From: an uncultured Lachnospiraceae bacterium
GTDB taxonomy: Bacteria; Bacillota; Clostridia; Lachnospirales; Lachnospiraceae
Direction of reading: 5' to 3'
Length of the DNA stretch: 64,000 bases
NCBI GenBank assembly: GCA_947246015.1
Contig: CAMXQE010000024.1
Coordinates: 1-64,000 of the forward strand
How positions within the stretch are numbered: the stretch's first letter is position 1; every line of letters starts with the position of its first letter. The notes under the pieces were generated by a model, which was given only the letters and a program-made list of their open reading frames with translations, was not told the origin of the DNA and did not search any database. The translations under genes were made by a program, and so were the position numbers. Of the stretch, positions 27,740-37,053 are shown one piece after another.

Positions 27740-28789
27740 ATGGGGAAAAAAACAGCTTTACTATGCAGTGTATTATTGGGGCTCTCACTGACAGGATGCG
27801 GGGTATCGACCACACCTGAAATCATCATGCCGGAGCAGCCCATGCAGTCGGCCGCCGTACCTGCCGCGCAGCCATCAGCACAAAATGCGGAGCAGAATCC
27901 GTCCGCCCAGGGCAGCAGCGGACAAAGTACGGACAGTTCCGCTGCTTCTGGTAACAATTACACCGTATATCTGATTACGATGGATTTAACGGACAGCTAT
28001 TGGAAATCCATTGATGACGGCTGCCTGCAGGCAGTCAGCGAACTGGGCAATATCACATACAAATGGACAGGCCCTGACGCCCATGATGACGCACTGCAAA
28101 GCGCCTGCGTAGACGATGCCGTGGCAGATGGCGCCAATGCCATCCTGATTGCGGCCAACAGCGCGGACGGTGTGAACGAAAGCCTGCAAAAAGCGGCGGA
28201 AGCCGGATGCAAAATCGTCTATGTGGACAGTGCGGCAAGTTATGACTGCGTCACGGCGCTTTCCACTGACAATGTAGCGGCAGGACGGACCGCAGGGGAA
28301 ACGATGAAAGCGGCATTACAGGAAAAGGGTATCACGGAAGGCACCATCGGCATCATGGGCGTTACCGTGGACACCGCTTCCTGCGTGGCAAGGGAGACCG
28401 GATTCCGTGAAGCTTTCGAAGGAACAGCGTTTACGCTGGCTGACACCGTATATATGCAGGACGACGTTGCCAATGTCAAAAATGCAGTAGCAGCCGGACT
28501 CGGACAGAATTACATAGGATTTTTCGGAACGAACGAGGGAACCACCGTAGGTGTGGGCGAAGCGGCAAAAGAAACCGGTACGGAAACCGTTATTGTGGGT
28601 TTTGATACGTCGGATGCCGTATTGTCCCTGGTATCGGAAGGCGTCATCCATGCTACCATGCAGCAGAACCCCGGTGTCATGGGACATGACGGAATGACCA
28701 TCGCCATCCAGTCTCTGGAGGGTATCTACACAGATACCAATACCAAGACAGATACCGGAGTCACAGTCATAACGAAAGATTCAATGTAG
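27740..28789 (+). CDS. Sugar-binding lipoprotein (Peripla_BP_4 family)
   Basis: 349 residues. Signal peptide with lipobox LTGCG, a Ser/Ala/Gln-rich linker, then a ribose/galactose-binding-type fold. Typical phrases are YTVYLITMDLTDSYWKSIDDGC, DGANAILIAANSADGV, VDSAASYDCVTALSTDN and FFGTNEGTTVGVGEA. AGGGAGG precedes ATG 27740; the frame upstream is leader. No ABC ATPase or permease is adjacent. Instead a chemoreceptor gene starts 14 nt after the stop, so the protein probably serves as a ligand-delivering co-receptor (inference). Confidence 0.88.
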   Translation: MGKKTALLCSVLLGLSLTGCGVSTTPEIIMPEQPMQSAAVPAAQPSAQNAEQNPSAQGSSGQSTDSSAASGNNYTVYLITMDLTDSYWKSIDDGCLQAVSELGNITYKWTGPDAHDDALQSACVDDAVADGANAILIAANSADGVNESLQKAAEAGCKIVYVDSAASYDCVTALSTDNVAAGRTAGETMKAALQEKGITEGTIGIMGVTVDTASCVARETGFREAFEGTAFTLADTVYMQDDVANVKNAVAAGLGQNYIGFFGTNEGTTVGVGEAAKETGTETVIVGFDTSDAVLSLVSEGVIHATMQQNPGVMGHDGMTIAIQSLEGIYTDTNTKTDTGVTVITKDSM

Positions 28790-28803
28790 GGGGAGGGATA
28801 ACC

Positions 28804-30502
28804 ATGAAATTCAAGCAGAAAATGCTTACCTTATGCTGCGTTCCCCTTTTGCTGCTGACCGTACTCTCCCTTACAACCGGACTGATTCAGTTCCGTTCAG
28901 GTATGTACATCCAGACAAAAAGCAGTCTGAAATCCGGCGCACTCGCCGCCATGAACCTGTATACCAGCCAGGGATACGGGGATTATGACTTAAAAGCAGA
29001 CGGAAACGTTTGGCGCGGAATGAATTTTAACGTTTCGCAGGAAACTTCCGTGGTAGATGACTTAAAAGAGCAGACAGGCATCGACATTACCTTTTTCTAT
29101 CAGGATACCGCAGTTATGACCTCTATCTGCAATGAAAACGGTCTTCGCTGGATCGATGACCGCAGGCGAAAACATCCGTCAGTACACTCTGCAGCAGGGC
29201 GCACAGCTTTGGTACCGCAACATTGAAATAGATGGAAAAATGTGCCACGCCTATATCATTCCCATCGTCCAGCCGGGCGCCGGAACCGTTGTCGGAGCAC
29301 TGATGGCGTCCACACCCACGGATGAGCTGGAACACATGATGGAACGCTATATCCTGACCAGTACGCTGGTATCCATGGCGGTTCTTGCTTTAGTTGTGGC
29401 ATTTATCATCTGGTACATAGGCGGCCTGACGAAAATACTCCATGATGTACGGCGGGTGCTCCTGAAAGTTTCGGAAGGGAATCTTTCCGATGACCGGCTG
29501 GTAGAAATCAAGTGGAAAGATGAATTCGGGGAGCTGGCTTCCGGTACGGAAAAACTGCGCAATAAGATAGGAAACCTGTTAAACGACATTCAGGCCGGTA
29601 TGCTGCAGCTCACGGAAGCTGCCGAAAAATTAAGCAGCCTGTTAAAACAGAACGTCCTTGCCGCCAGGGAAATGAATGACAGCGTAGGACAGATTCACGG
29701 AAAAGCCAACAGCCAGAAAACCGCCGCCCAAAATGCCGCCTGCGATGTGGAGACCACCCGCAGCGCCATTGACCGGATTTTACGGCAGTTAGACGACGTC
29801 AATCTGCTTTCCGACAACATCGCAGGATTGTCCCAAAACAGCAGGAACATTCTGGATGAACTTTCCGGCAGCAGCAAAGCCTCCAGGGAAGCGGTAAAAG
29901 AAATCGGTATGCAGGTTTCCATTACGAACGAATCCGTCCAGCAGATTAAAAGCGTAACAGATTACATCACCAATATTGCTGAGGAAACCAACCTCCTTGC
30001 ACTGAATGCCAGCATTGAAGCCGCAAGGGCAGGCGCAGCAGGTAAAGGCTTCGCCGTCGTTGCACTGGAAATCCAGAAACTGGCGGAAGAATCCAACCAT
30101 TCCGCTTCCAAAATCGGGGACAACATCCGGTCGCTGGTAGAAAAAACAGACGGCATCGTGAAAGTCATGGGAACTATCGAAAGCGCCCTGCAGCGTCAGG
30201 AAGACTATGTGGAAAAAACGAAACAGATTTTTGATGAGATGAACCGCGACATTATCCAGATTACGGAAAAAGAATCCGACATGCAGGACAATGTCTCCAG
30301 TATGAATCAGGCAAAAGACAACATGTCCCGGATTATTTCCGATTTATCAGAATCTGCTGCTGACAATGCAGACCTGTCTGAAAACGCGGCAGATGTCACG
30401 GAACAGATGATGAAGGAAATCGAAAATTTGGAAACCCTTACTATAGATTTGTCCCAGCTTGCCAACCGTTTGGATGAAAACCTGCAGTCCTTTTTGGTTT
30501 AA
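28804..30502 (+). pseudogene. Methyl-accepting chemotaxis protein, frameshifted
   Basis: Two overlapping frames together encode one chemoreceptor. Frame one (28804-29226) gives the N-terminal helix and half of a Cache-type sensor; frame two (open from 29132 to 30502) gives the rest: sensor end, transmembrane helix, HAMP and a signalling domain with the tip [20 protein letters not shown]. Homology-like continuity switches frame near 29148-29156, consistent with one extra base (or two lost). The downstream frame has its own ATG but no good ribosome site. It is either a pseudogene or a sequencing error. Partner of the preceding sugar-binding lipoprotein. Confidence 0.8.
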
Positions 30503-30598
30503 TCTTATATGGTTAATCGGGCAGGAAAGATTTTCTTCCTGCTCTCCGTACGGGGTGCATGTCGCGAAACAACTGCTTTTCTTACGCACCCTGTGCAT

Positions 30599-30702
30599 AA
30601 AGGGGCTGTCGCATTAAGAACTTTTTATACAAGATATAGTATTGCTCCGGGGCTGGATTTTCCATATCTTGTATACATCATTCTTATTGCGACAGCCCCT
30701 TT
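30599..30702. mobile_element. MITE-like 104-bp inverted-repeat element
   Basis: Arms of about 41 bp begin AAAGGGGCTGTCGCA and match at roughly 34 positions; the centre is about 22 nt. The first 15 bp are perfectly inverted. GGGGCTGTCGCA resembles terminal repeats of several transposon families. No open frame and no clear target duplication. The 280-nt gap 30503-30782 otherwise holds only two weak hairpins. Confidence 0.65.
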
Positions 30703-30782
30703 CTATTTTTGCATCCCGGACTCCTCCTTTTGACATATCCTTTCATATCCTTTCATACCTTCCCTTACCAGTCCGCTTCGTT

Positions 30783-33068
30783 CTATTTTTCGATTCTTTG
30801 TACCGTCACTTCTGTCTGCGTCTGGCAGTCCACCTGCACCAATTTTTCACAGCCTTCCGAAAGCATATAACCGCAGATGTGAAAATCATAAAGCCCATCT
30901 TCATATAAAACGTAAATCACATTTCCGTACTCTGTTTTATCCACCCACAAGTTCAGTGGAATCCCCGCAGTCTCATCCCCATTTATCATGTCATAAATCC
31001 GCGTCCTTAACTCCTCCTCCGATTCAAAAGTCAGGTAATCCACCGTATAGTAATTCGTTGTCTGCCAAAGAGATACATTATACTCGTCCGCAGCCCCGTC
31101 ATTATCAATATCACAGCTCCTCTGGTAATCGGAATTTTCTTTTTCTTCTTCCGCCGTCCCATACGGCACCCGTGAACCGATTTCATATGTTCTGGAAAAA
31201 TCCTCCAGCCCGGCCGCAAGCCCTTGAAATTTTTCATCTGCTATATAAAAAGTCTTGATACTCCGGGCGTTTTTCCCTTCTTTCGCAGTGATGGAGAGCC
31301 ATATCCCGCCCTGATACCTGCCATTTTCATAACACTCAATGGAAATTCCGTCCACACACTTTTTTGTAAATTCCCAGGTAGTTTTCGCCAGATAATTTTT
31401 CCCCTCCCATTGAATAAATCCAAACTCCTCTTTCAAACTTTCCTTCCGATCTGTCAGCTTATAATGCCCGTCTTCAGTCCCCGTAAAAAGATAATATGTA
31501 ACCGGGCCAAGCGTTCCGCCCAAATACTGACAGAGAAACACATCCCCGATTCCATCATTGTCTGCATCCACATTCAGCCATATACCCGTACCGGAATGAT
31601 TTGCCGCAATCGCCAGCATTTCTTTTTTAATATCCTCATTTTCCTCTGCCAGTTCTTTCACCTCTTCCATGGCAAGCTCCCTGTCAGACACTAACGCAAG
31701 CATGGCATTCTGCAGTTCTTCCCTGTCCTTTAACAGATATTCCGCCACATAGGCAGCAAGGTCTTCCGGTATCTGTCCGCCTCCATCCTTCTGCCGCTCC
31801 TCCTGTGCTTTCCGCATTTCCTCCCAAAAGGAACCGGACTGCTCCAACATCTGTGCACCTTCCACATAGACAAACTCGCTGTTTCCGGCATCCCAAAAAT
31901 AACCGTCAAAATCATCCGCCGCAGAAAAATCCAGTGCGCTTTCCGTATCCAGCATCCAACGCTTACATATGATATCTTCATATCCATCCTGGTTCAAATC
32001 CGCAATCCCCATATATTCCGAAAAGAAATCCCCCTCCAGTTTCTGCGTGCATATCTCTGTTTGGTAATCACTTGTCTGATATACCGATATTTTGTCTGTA
32101 TAATTCCACACAACCATAAGCAGAGGGTTCCCTGTATTTTCATTCAGCAGATAATAGGATTCCATTTCCCTCTTCGGATATCTGTGAACCGGATATTTCC
32201 CGCCGTTCGTCCATACCAGTCCCTCGTCCATAAACTCCCGGAATGCTTCTAAATCATTGCCGGAAGATGTAATCCACGTATCACCTTCCCTTACATGGAA
32301 CAACTCCATCCCGCCTGCCTCATTTTCCGAAAAAAGAAAATACTCTTTTTCATATGTATGACTGTTTTCCCCATACATCCAGCAGCCGTCGATTTCAGCA
32401 GTCTTTGTGACTCCCCTTGTCCCATAAAATTCAGGAACTGAAAAATAAGCCCTCATTTCCGCCGCCAGCTGACGGTTTAACTCCGGCATCCGGTTAATCT
32501 CATAAGGTGTAATTACGATTTCATGTTCATACCCATCCTTATGCCCTTCAATTTCTCCGCCTTCGCATTGAGAATGCACATCCACCAGCACATGTTGTTC
32601 CACTCCCTCACCGGACACCCGCGTCTCCATTTCCCAACCAAAAGGAAGGACAATCTCCAAACTTCCGATGGAAACCGCCGTATCTTCTCCCGTTTTCCGT
32701 TCACAAACCAAAAGTTCTGCCGGAACCAGCTCCAGACTCCCCGCCGGCACCTTTCTTCCGCCCTCTGCGGAGCGTTCTGTCCCCTCCTGCCTCTTCTGTA
32801 CGGATTCCCCTGTTTTTTCACTTTCCTTTTCCGCCTTTTCGCCCGCCTTTTCCCCTGTTATGCCATACTCCGCATTTTTCTCTTCCTTCTGCTCTCCCTC
32901 ATCTTCCTGCCCCCTGATACCGACATCCTTATCTTTCATCAACGATTCCTGCGCATTTCTGTTCCCGCATCCCGTTTGCGTGCATCCTATTCCTGCCGCC
33001 ATCAGCAATGCCGCCAGTCTTGCTGCTTTCATCCAATTTATCTTTCTTCCCATCCTTTTCATTTTCAC
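30783..33068 (-). CDS. Large lipoprotein with calcium-loop (VCBS/FG-GAP-like) repeats
   Basis: 761 residues. Signal peptide with lipobox-like QTGCG (about 31-35), a Lys/Glu-rich linker, then a large extracellular region. Three acidic loops look like calcium-binding FG-GAP/VCBS or EF-hand loops: DLNQDGYEDI, DADNDGIGDV and DIDNDGAADEY. Start is GTG 33068 or ATG 33062; both have suitable GGAG/AAGG spacing. Monocistronic. Function unknown; a sensor or adhesin-like surface protein is possible. Confidence 0.75.
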   Translation of the reverse strand: MKMKRMGRKINWMKAARLAALLMAAGIGCTQTGCGNRNAQESLMKDKDVGIRGQEDEGEQKEEKNAEYGITGEKAGEKAEKESEKTGESVQKRQEGTERSAEGGRKVPAGSLELVPAELLVCERKTGEDTAVSIGSLEIVLPFGWEMETRVSGEGVEQHVLVDVHSQCEGGEIEGHKDGYEHEIVITPYEINRMPELNRQLAAEMRAYFSVPEFYGTRGVTKTAEIDGCWMYGENSHTYEKEYFLFSENEAGGMELFHVREGDTWITSSGNDLEAFREFMDEGLVWTNGGKYPVHRYPKREMESYYLLNENTGNPLLMVVWNYTDKISVYQTSDYQTEICTQKLEGDFFSEYMGIADLNQDGYEDIICKRWMLDTESALDFSAADDFDGYFWDAGNSEFVYVEGAQMLEQSGSFWEEMRKAQEERQKDGGGQIPEDLAAYVAEYLLKDREELQNAMLALVSDRELAMEEVKELAEENEDIKKEMLAIAANHSGTGIWLNVDADNDGIGDVFLCQYLGGTLGPVTYYLFTGTEDGHYKLTDRKESLKEEFGFIQWEGKNYLAKTTWEFTKKCVDGISIECYENGRYQGGIWLSITAKEGKNARSIKTFYIADEKFQGLAAGLEDFSRTYEIGSRVPYGTAEEEKENSDYQRSCDIDNDGAADEYNVSLWQTTNYYTVDYLTFESEEELRTRIYDMINGDETAGIPLNLWVDKTEYGNVIYVLYEDGLYDFHICGYMLSEGCEKLVQVDCQTQTEVTVQRIEK

Positions 33069-33205
33069 TCACCTTCTCCTTCCTCTTTAGTCACAGTTTC
33101 TTAACAGTTCCTTATTATAAAATGTCCTTGCATCATAAACTCATCATTTCTGCATCATTTTTGCATCATTTAACGGCTATATAACCTTGCCTTCCCCACT
33201 CTTCT

Positions 33206-33817
33206 ATGCTACAATCAGGCAAAAGCAGCCGTCTTAATCCCTGTATCACACTGGTATTGTATTTTGGCCATGACTGGGACGGAAGCAAAGACTTGTACGG
33301 TATTTTAGACTTTACCGATATTCCCAAAGAACTGAAATCTCTGGTAAGCAATTATGAAATACATATACTGGAAGTACGGAAACTGACAGATACCACTGTA
33401 TTTCAAACAGATTTAAAACAGGTATTCGATTTTATCCGCCATGCAGACAGCAAACAGCAGCTCTGTGAATTAATCAGAAGCGACGCGGCATACCAGTCCA
33501 TGGAAGAAGACGCCTATGATGCGGCAGCCGCTTTTGCCAATGCAGGAAAATTAATGGACCGGAAAAAATTCCATATGGAAGGAGGACAGGTCAATATGTG
33601 CAAAGCAATCGAAGAAATGCTGGCAGATGAAAGAATGGAAGGCATTAAAGAAGGTATTAAAGAAGGCATCGGTGAGGGAATGGAGCAGGGCATCAAAGCC
33701 ACGATTATCATATGCAAAGATATAGGGCTTTCCAAAGCTGACACAAAGAAAAAACTGGAACAAAACTTCCCCATAGACATCGAAGAAGTGGAAAAGCATA
33801 TTGCAAAATATTATTAG
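33206..33817 (+). pseudogene. Rpn/PD-(D/E)XK transposase-like protein, C-terminal remnant
   Basis: 203 codons corresponding to the C-terminal two-thirds of Rpn-type recombination-promoting nucleases. PCITLVLYFGHDWDG, VRKLTDTTVFQTDLKQVFDFI and the repeated KEGIKEGIGEGMEQGI tail are characteristic. Full-length members are about 300 or more residues and start with the nuclease catalytic core, which is absent here. No ribosome site is evident at ATG 33206. Probably an inactive relic. Confidence 0.7.
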
Positions 33818-33832
33818 AGCGTGTTTGAAAAT
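33817..33832 (+). repeat. Dispersed repeat copy A
   Basis: GAGCGTGTTTGAAAAT, starting on the last base of the Rpn relic's stop codon. Same motif at 41733-41749 (inverted), 44456, 6443-6458 (inverted, 2 mismatches) and a relative at 37941. Confidence 0.6.
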
Positions 33833-33893
33833 GCGGAAGATTCCTGATTTTTGTAAAACAGTCCATGTTTACAGAAACCAGAGAATCTTCCGC
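33833..33893. repeat. 61-bp imperfect palindrome
   Basis: GCGGAAGATTC (33833-33843) pairs with GAATCTTCCGC (33883-33893); inner TGTAAA/TTTACA extends the fold to about 28-bp arms. It lies between the Rpn relic and the convergent nadE gene and may act as a bidirectional terminator. Confidence 0.55.
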
Positions 33894-33925
33894 CTGCACT
33901 CCCGCTATTTTGTTTCCGGCTGTTT

Positions 33926-35851
33926 TCACCCCAGCCGTTCCAGTTCCTCCATCCATATCCTGCCGCACGCATCCGAAGGCATCCGCAAATCCCCTCTCGG
34001 CGACACTGCCACGCTTCCCACTTTCGGCCCGTCGGGCAGACAGGAACGTTTAAACTGCTGTGCAAAAAAACGGCGGTAAAATGTCTTCAGCCATTTCAAA
34101 ACCACATCTTCTCCATACTGTCCCGCAAAAGAAGCACAGGCAATGCGGTATATTTTTCCCGGTTCAAAACCGCACCGGAGCATATAGTAAAGGAAGAAAT
34201 CGTGCAGTTCATAAGGTCCCACCAAGTCCTCCGTCTTCTGCGAAATTACACCATCCACCGGCGGCAGAAGTTCCGGACTGACCGGCGTATCCAGCACATC
34301 CAGAAGCACCCGTTCCAATTCCGTGTTACCGCAGGTATCCGCATAATACTGTACCAGATGCCTTACCAGCGTCTTCGGAACACCCACATTGACACCGTAC
34401 ATGGACATATGGTCACCGTTATAAGTCGCCCATCCCAAAGCCAGTTCCGACATATCCCCTGTGCCGATTACCAGCGCATTTTCCTTATTGGCAATATCCA
34501 TCAGCACCTGTGTCCGCTCCCGCGCCTGCCCGTTTTCGTAGGTCACATCATGGTTTTCCATATCCTGTCCGATATCTGCAAAATGCAGCGATACCGCCTC
34601 TTTAATATTGACCTCCCGCAAATCCGTCCCAAGTACCTGCGCCAGCTTGCAGGCATTCTCATAAGTCCGGTTCGTAGTGCCGAAGCAGGGCATCGTCACG
34701 GACAGAATATTCTTCCGGTCTATTTCCAACATATCAAATGCCCGCACCGTAACCAAAAGCGCCAGAGTGGAATCCAAACCGCCGGAAATTCCCACCACTG
34801 CCTTTTTACTTCCCGTATGTTCATACCGCTTCTTCAGACCATAAGACTGAATCGAAAGAATCTCATCACATCTCTTTTCCCGCACCGCCTTATCGCCTGG
34901 TACAAAAGGCATACAGCCAAATGTACGGGAAAGCGCCGTCTGCATTTTCTTCATCGGAACCGGCACCACCTGATAACCTTCCGCATGTTCTGCCTGAAAT
35001 GTAGACATGCGCCTCCTTTCATGCAGCAGCCTGTGGACATCCACGTCCCCATATATCGTTCCGTTCCGGAACCGTTTAGCCTGTGTCAGCACAGTACCGT
35101 TCTCCGCAATAATATTATGTCCTCCAAACACCAGGTCCTGCGAAGACTCGCCCTCTCCTGCGCTGGAATATATATATCCTGTAATGGTCCGTGCGCTGGC
35201 CGACTTCACCAGCATTTCCCGATACTCATCCTTCCCTACCGTCTCATTGGAGGCAGAAAGATTCACCAAAAGTACAGCCCCCGCAAGCGCATGGGCTGTT
35301 CCCGGTGAATCCGGCACCCATATATCTTCACAGATTTCACACCCGACCTTCAGCCCTTCTATGGCTTCCACATCAAATAACAGCTTCGTTCCGAAGGGAA
35401 TCCTTTCTTCTCCTTTTCCATGCCGCAGTACATATTCTGCCGGTTCACTGTTCCCCGGCGTAAAATGCCTGCTTTCATAAAATTCCGCATAAGAAGGAAT
35501 ATTCGCTTTCGGCACCATTCCCAGAATCTTTCCATCATACAACGCTGCACCCACATTGTACAGCTTATTTTCCCTCACAACCGGAAGCCCCGCAAACACC
35601 AGCACATCCTTCCCTTTTGTATATTCCGCCACCTGAAGAAGCGCTTCTTTCGCCTTTTCCAAAAGCAGCGGCTGCAAAAACAAATCATTACAGGTATAAC
35701 CGGTAATGCAGAGTTCGGGAAATACAATAATCTTAGCTCCTCCCTCTACGGCCGCATCCATATCCCGGCAAATCTGCCCCGCGTTATAAACAGTATCCGC
35801 TACCCGTATCTTAGGAGTCACTGCCGCCACCTTTATGAATCCATGTTCCAT
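33926..35851 (-). CDS. nadE: Glutamine-dependent NAD+ synthetase
   Basis: 641 residues. The N-terminal nitrilase-type glutaminase domain has catalytic Glu (FPELCITGYT), Lys (MVPKANIPSY) and Cys (VGCEICEDIW). The C-terminal synthetase domain has the ATP-pyrophosphatase P-loop VVGISGGLDS and GTGDMSELALGW. Catalyses the final step of NAD+ synthesis from deamido-NAD+ with glutamine nitrogen. Follows hslO by 23 nt, probably as the last gene of a methyltransferase-hslO-nadE operon. Confidence 0.97.
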   Translation of the reverse strand: MEHGFIKVAAVTPKIRVADTVYNAGQICRDMDAAVEGGAKIIVFPELCITGYTCNDLFLQPLLLEKAKEALLQVAEYTKGKDVLVFAGLPVVRENKLYNVGAALYDGKILGMVPKANIPSYAEFYESRHFTPGNSEPAEYVLRHGKGEERIPFGTKLLFDVEAIEGLKVGCEICEDIWVPDSPGTAHALAGAVLLVNLSASNETVGKDEYREMLVKSASARTITGYIYSSAGEGESSQDLVFGGHNIIAENGTVLTQAKRFRNGTIYGDVDVHRLLHERRRMSTFQAEHAEGYQVVPVPMKKMQTALSRTFGCMPFVPGDKAVREKRCDEILSIQSYGLKKRYEHTGSKKAVVGISGGLDSTLALLVTVRAFDMLEIDRKNILSVTMPCFGTTNRTYENACKLAQVLGTDLREVNIKEAVSLHFADIGQDMENHDVTYENGQARERTQVLMDIANKENALVIGTGDMSELALGWATYNGDHMSMYGVNVGVPKTLVRHLVQYYADTCGNTELERVLLDVLDTPVSPELLPPVDGVISQKTEDLVGPYELHDFFLYYMLRCGFEPGKIYRIACASFAGQYGEDVVLKWLKTFYRRFFAQQFKRSCLPDGPKVGSVAVSPRGDLRMPSDACGRIWMEELERLG

Positions 35852-35874
35852 CCTTTACCTCATTTCTGCGCCGC

Positions 35875-36762
35875 CTATCTGGCACGCTCCAGCATTCCTT
35901 TCAAATCCTCCACGGAAAATACATACTTCCTGTCACAGAACTGACATCCGGCCTCTATTTCTTTCCCATCTGCTATCATTTCACGGATATCGGCCTTACC
36001 GATGCTGACAATCGCACGCTCCACCCGTTCCTTAGAACAGCCGCAGTAATACTGCATCCCCATAGTATCCGCAATTTCCATGTCCAATCCGGTCAATAAC
36101 ATTTCCAGCATCTGTTCCGGCGTACTGCCTTCATCCAAAACCGCCGTAACCGAAGAAAATGCCGCAAGATTTTTTTCTAAAGCGGCAACTACTGCCTCTT
36201 CCGCAAAAGGCATCAACTGTATGATAAACCCTCCTGCCTGTCTCACCGTATTATCCCTGTCCATCAGAACACCCAGCCCGACCGAAGAAGGAACCTGCTC
36301 CGATGCCGCGAAATAATACGTCAGGTCATCCGCTATCTCACCCGTTTGCAGTACAGTCTGCCCAATATAAGGCTCCTTTAACCCCATATCCTTAATCACA
36401 CTCAAAATACCGTTCCCAACGGCGCCCCCCACGTCCAGTTTCCCCTTATCATTGGCCGGCAGAATAACCTGCGGCTCATTCGCATACCCCTTCACATTCC
36501 CCTTCGAATCCGCCGTCACCGTCAATCCCCTCACAGGCCCGTCTCCTTTGACCTGAAGAGTCAATAAATCATTTTCCCCCTTCAGCATTGCCCCCATCAT
36601 CGCTCCCCCCGTCAGGAGCCGCCCCAATGCCGCCGTTATGACCGGACTCGTATCATGTATCCGTCTCGCCTCTTCTGCCATCCCCCTTGTCGATGCCGCA
36701 AAAGCCCGAATCTGTGCCCCCGCCGCCGTCGCCCTCTCAATATAATCCCGATTCTCTGCCAG
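35875..36762 (-). CDS. hslO: Hsp33 redox-regulated chaperone
   Basis: Holdase chaperone activated by oxidation. The C-terminal zinc-centre cysteines CGC and CQFC are present, as is RRIHDTSPVITAALGRLLTGG. The conserved Hsp33 N-terminus (RDYIERATAAGAQIRAFAAS) is encoded upstream of the first ATG (36681). Between the preceding in-frame stop and that ATG there is no ATG, GTG or TTG. CTG 36762, with AGGGGAG close upstream, is the best candidate and gives 295 residues. If translation began at 36681 the protein would lack its first strand. Second gene of the probable operon. Confidence 0.88.
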   Translation of the reverse strand: MAENRDYIERATAAGAQIRAFAASTRGMAEEARRIHDTSPVITAALGRLLTGGAMMGAMLKGENDLLTLQVKGDGPVRGLTVTADSKGNVKGYANEPQVILPANDKGKLDVGGAVGNGILSVIKDMGLKEPYIGQTVLQTGEIADDLTYYFAASEQVPSSVGLGVLMDRDNTVRQAGGFIIQLMPFAEEAVVAALEKNLAAFSSVTAVLDEGSTPEQMLEMLLTGLDMEIADTMGMQYYCGCSKERVERAIVSIGKADIREMIADGKEIEAGCQFCDRKYVFSVEDLKGMLERAR

Positions 36763-36779
36763 CCGTCTCCCCTCGCCCT

Positions 36780-36936
36780 TGCCCCCACAACATCCCCTTT
36801 CTCATCCCCAACCAACCAGTTCCTTCACCAGCCAACATCTTCACCCTCTAACTCCCCACCAGCCAACACCTTCTCCAACCAGCACTTTCGCCAGCCTACA
36901 CTCTCCCCAACCCACACCTTCGCCAGCCTACCCCCA
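36780..36936 (-). repeat. Degenerate 16-bp tandem repeats, G-rich on the transcript strand
   Basis: On the minus strand a unit near GTTGGCTGGTGAAGGT recurs about six to eight times with substitutions. It directly precedes hslO and is C-rich on the plus strand. G-tract density suggests possible quadruplexes. Confidence 0.5.
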
Positions 36937-37030
36937 GCGTCCGCCGGAACCATCCGCTCCGAACAGCCCCAACCGTCCCCGGCAGGACATCATGGGCAGG
37001 CTGTTCGGAGCGGATGGTTCCGGCGGACGC
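36937..37030. repeat. Perfect 32-bp inverted repeat
   Basis: Arms 36937-36968 and 36999-37030 are exactly complementary over 32 bp (starting GCGTCCGCCGGAACC), with a 30-nt centre. GC-rich, no U tract. Lies between the methyltransferase stop (37054) and hslO. Confidence 0.85.
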
Positions 37031-37053
37031 GTCCTCCCCCCATTCCCCCCTCA

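Noticed and set aside
29140..29160. Programmed ribosomal frameshift in the chemoreceptor
   Set aside because: No slippery heptamer or downstream stem is visible; a mutation or sequencing error is simpler.
34202..35308. Plus-strand 368-codon open frame
   Set aside because: Antisense shadow of nadE; His/Arg/Gln-rich composition with no recognisable domain.
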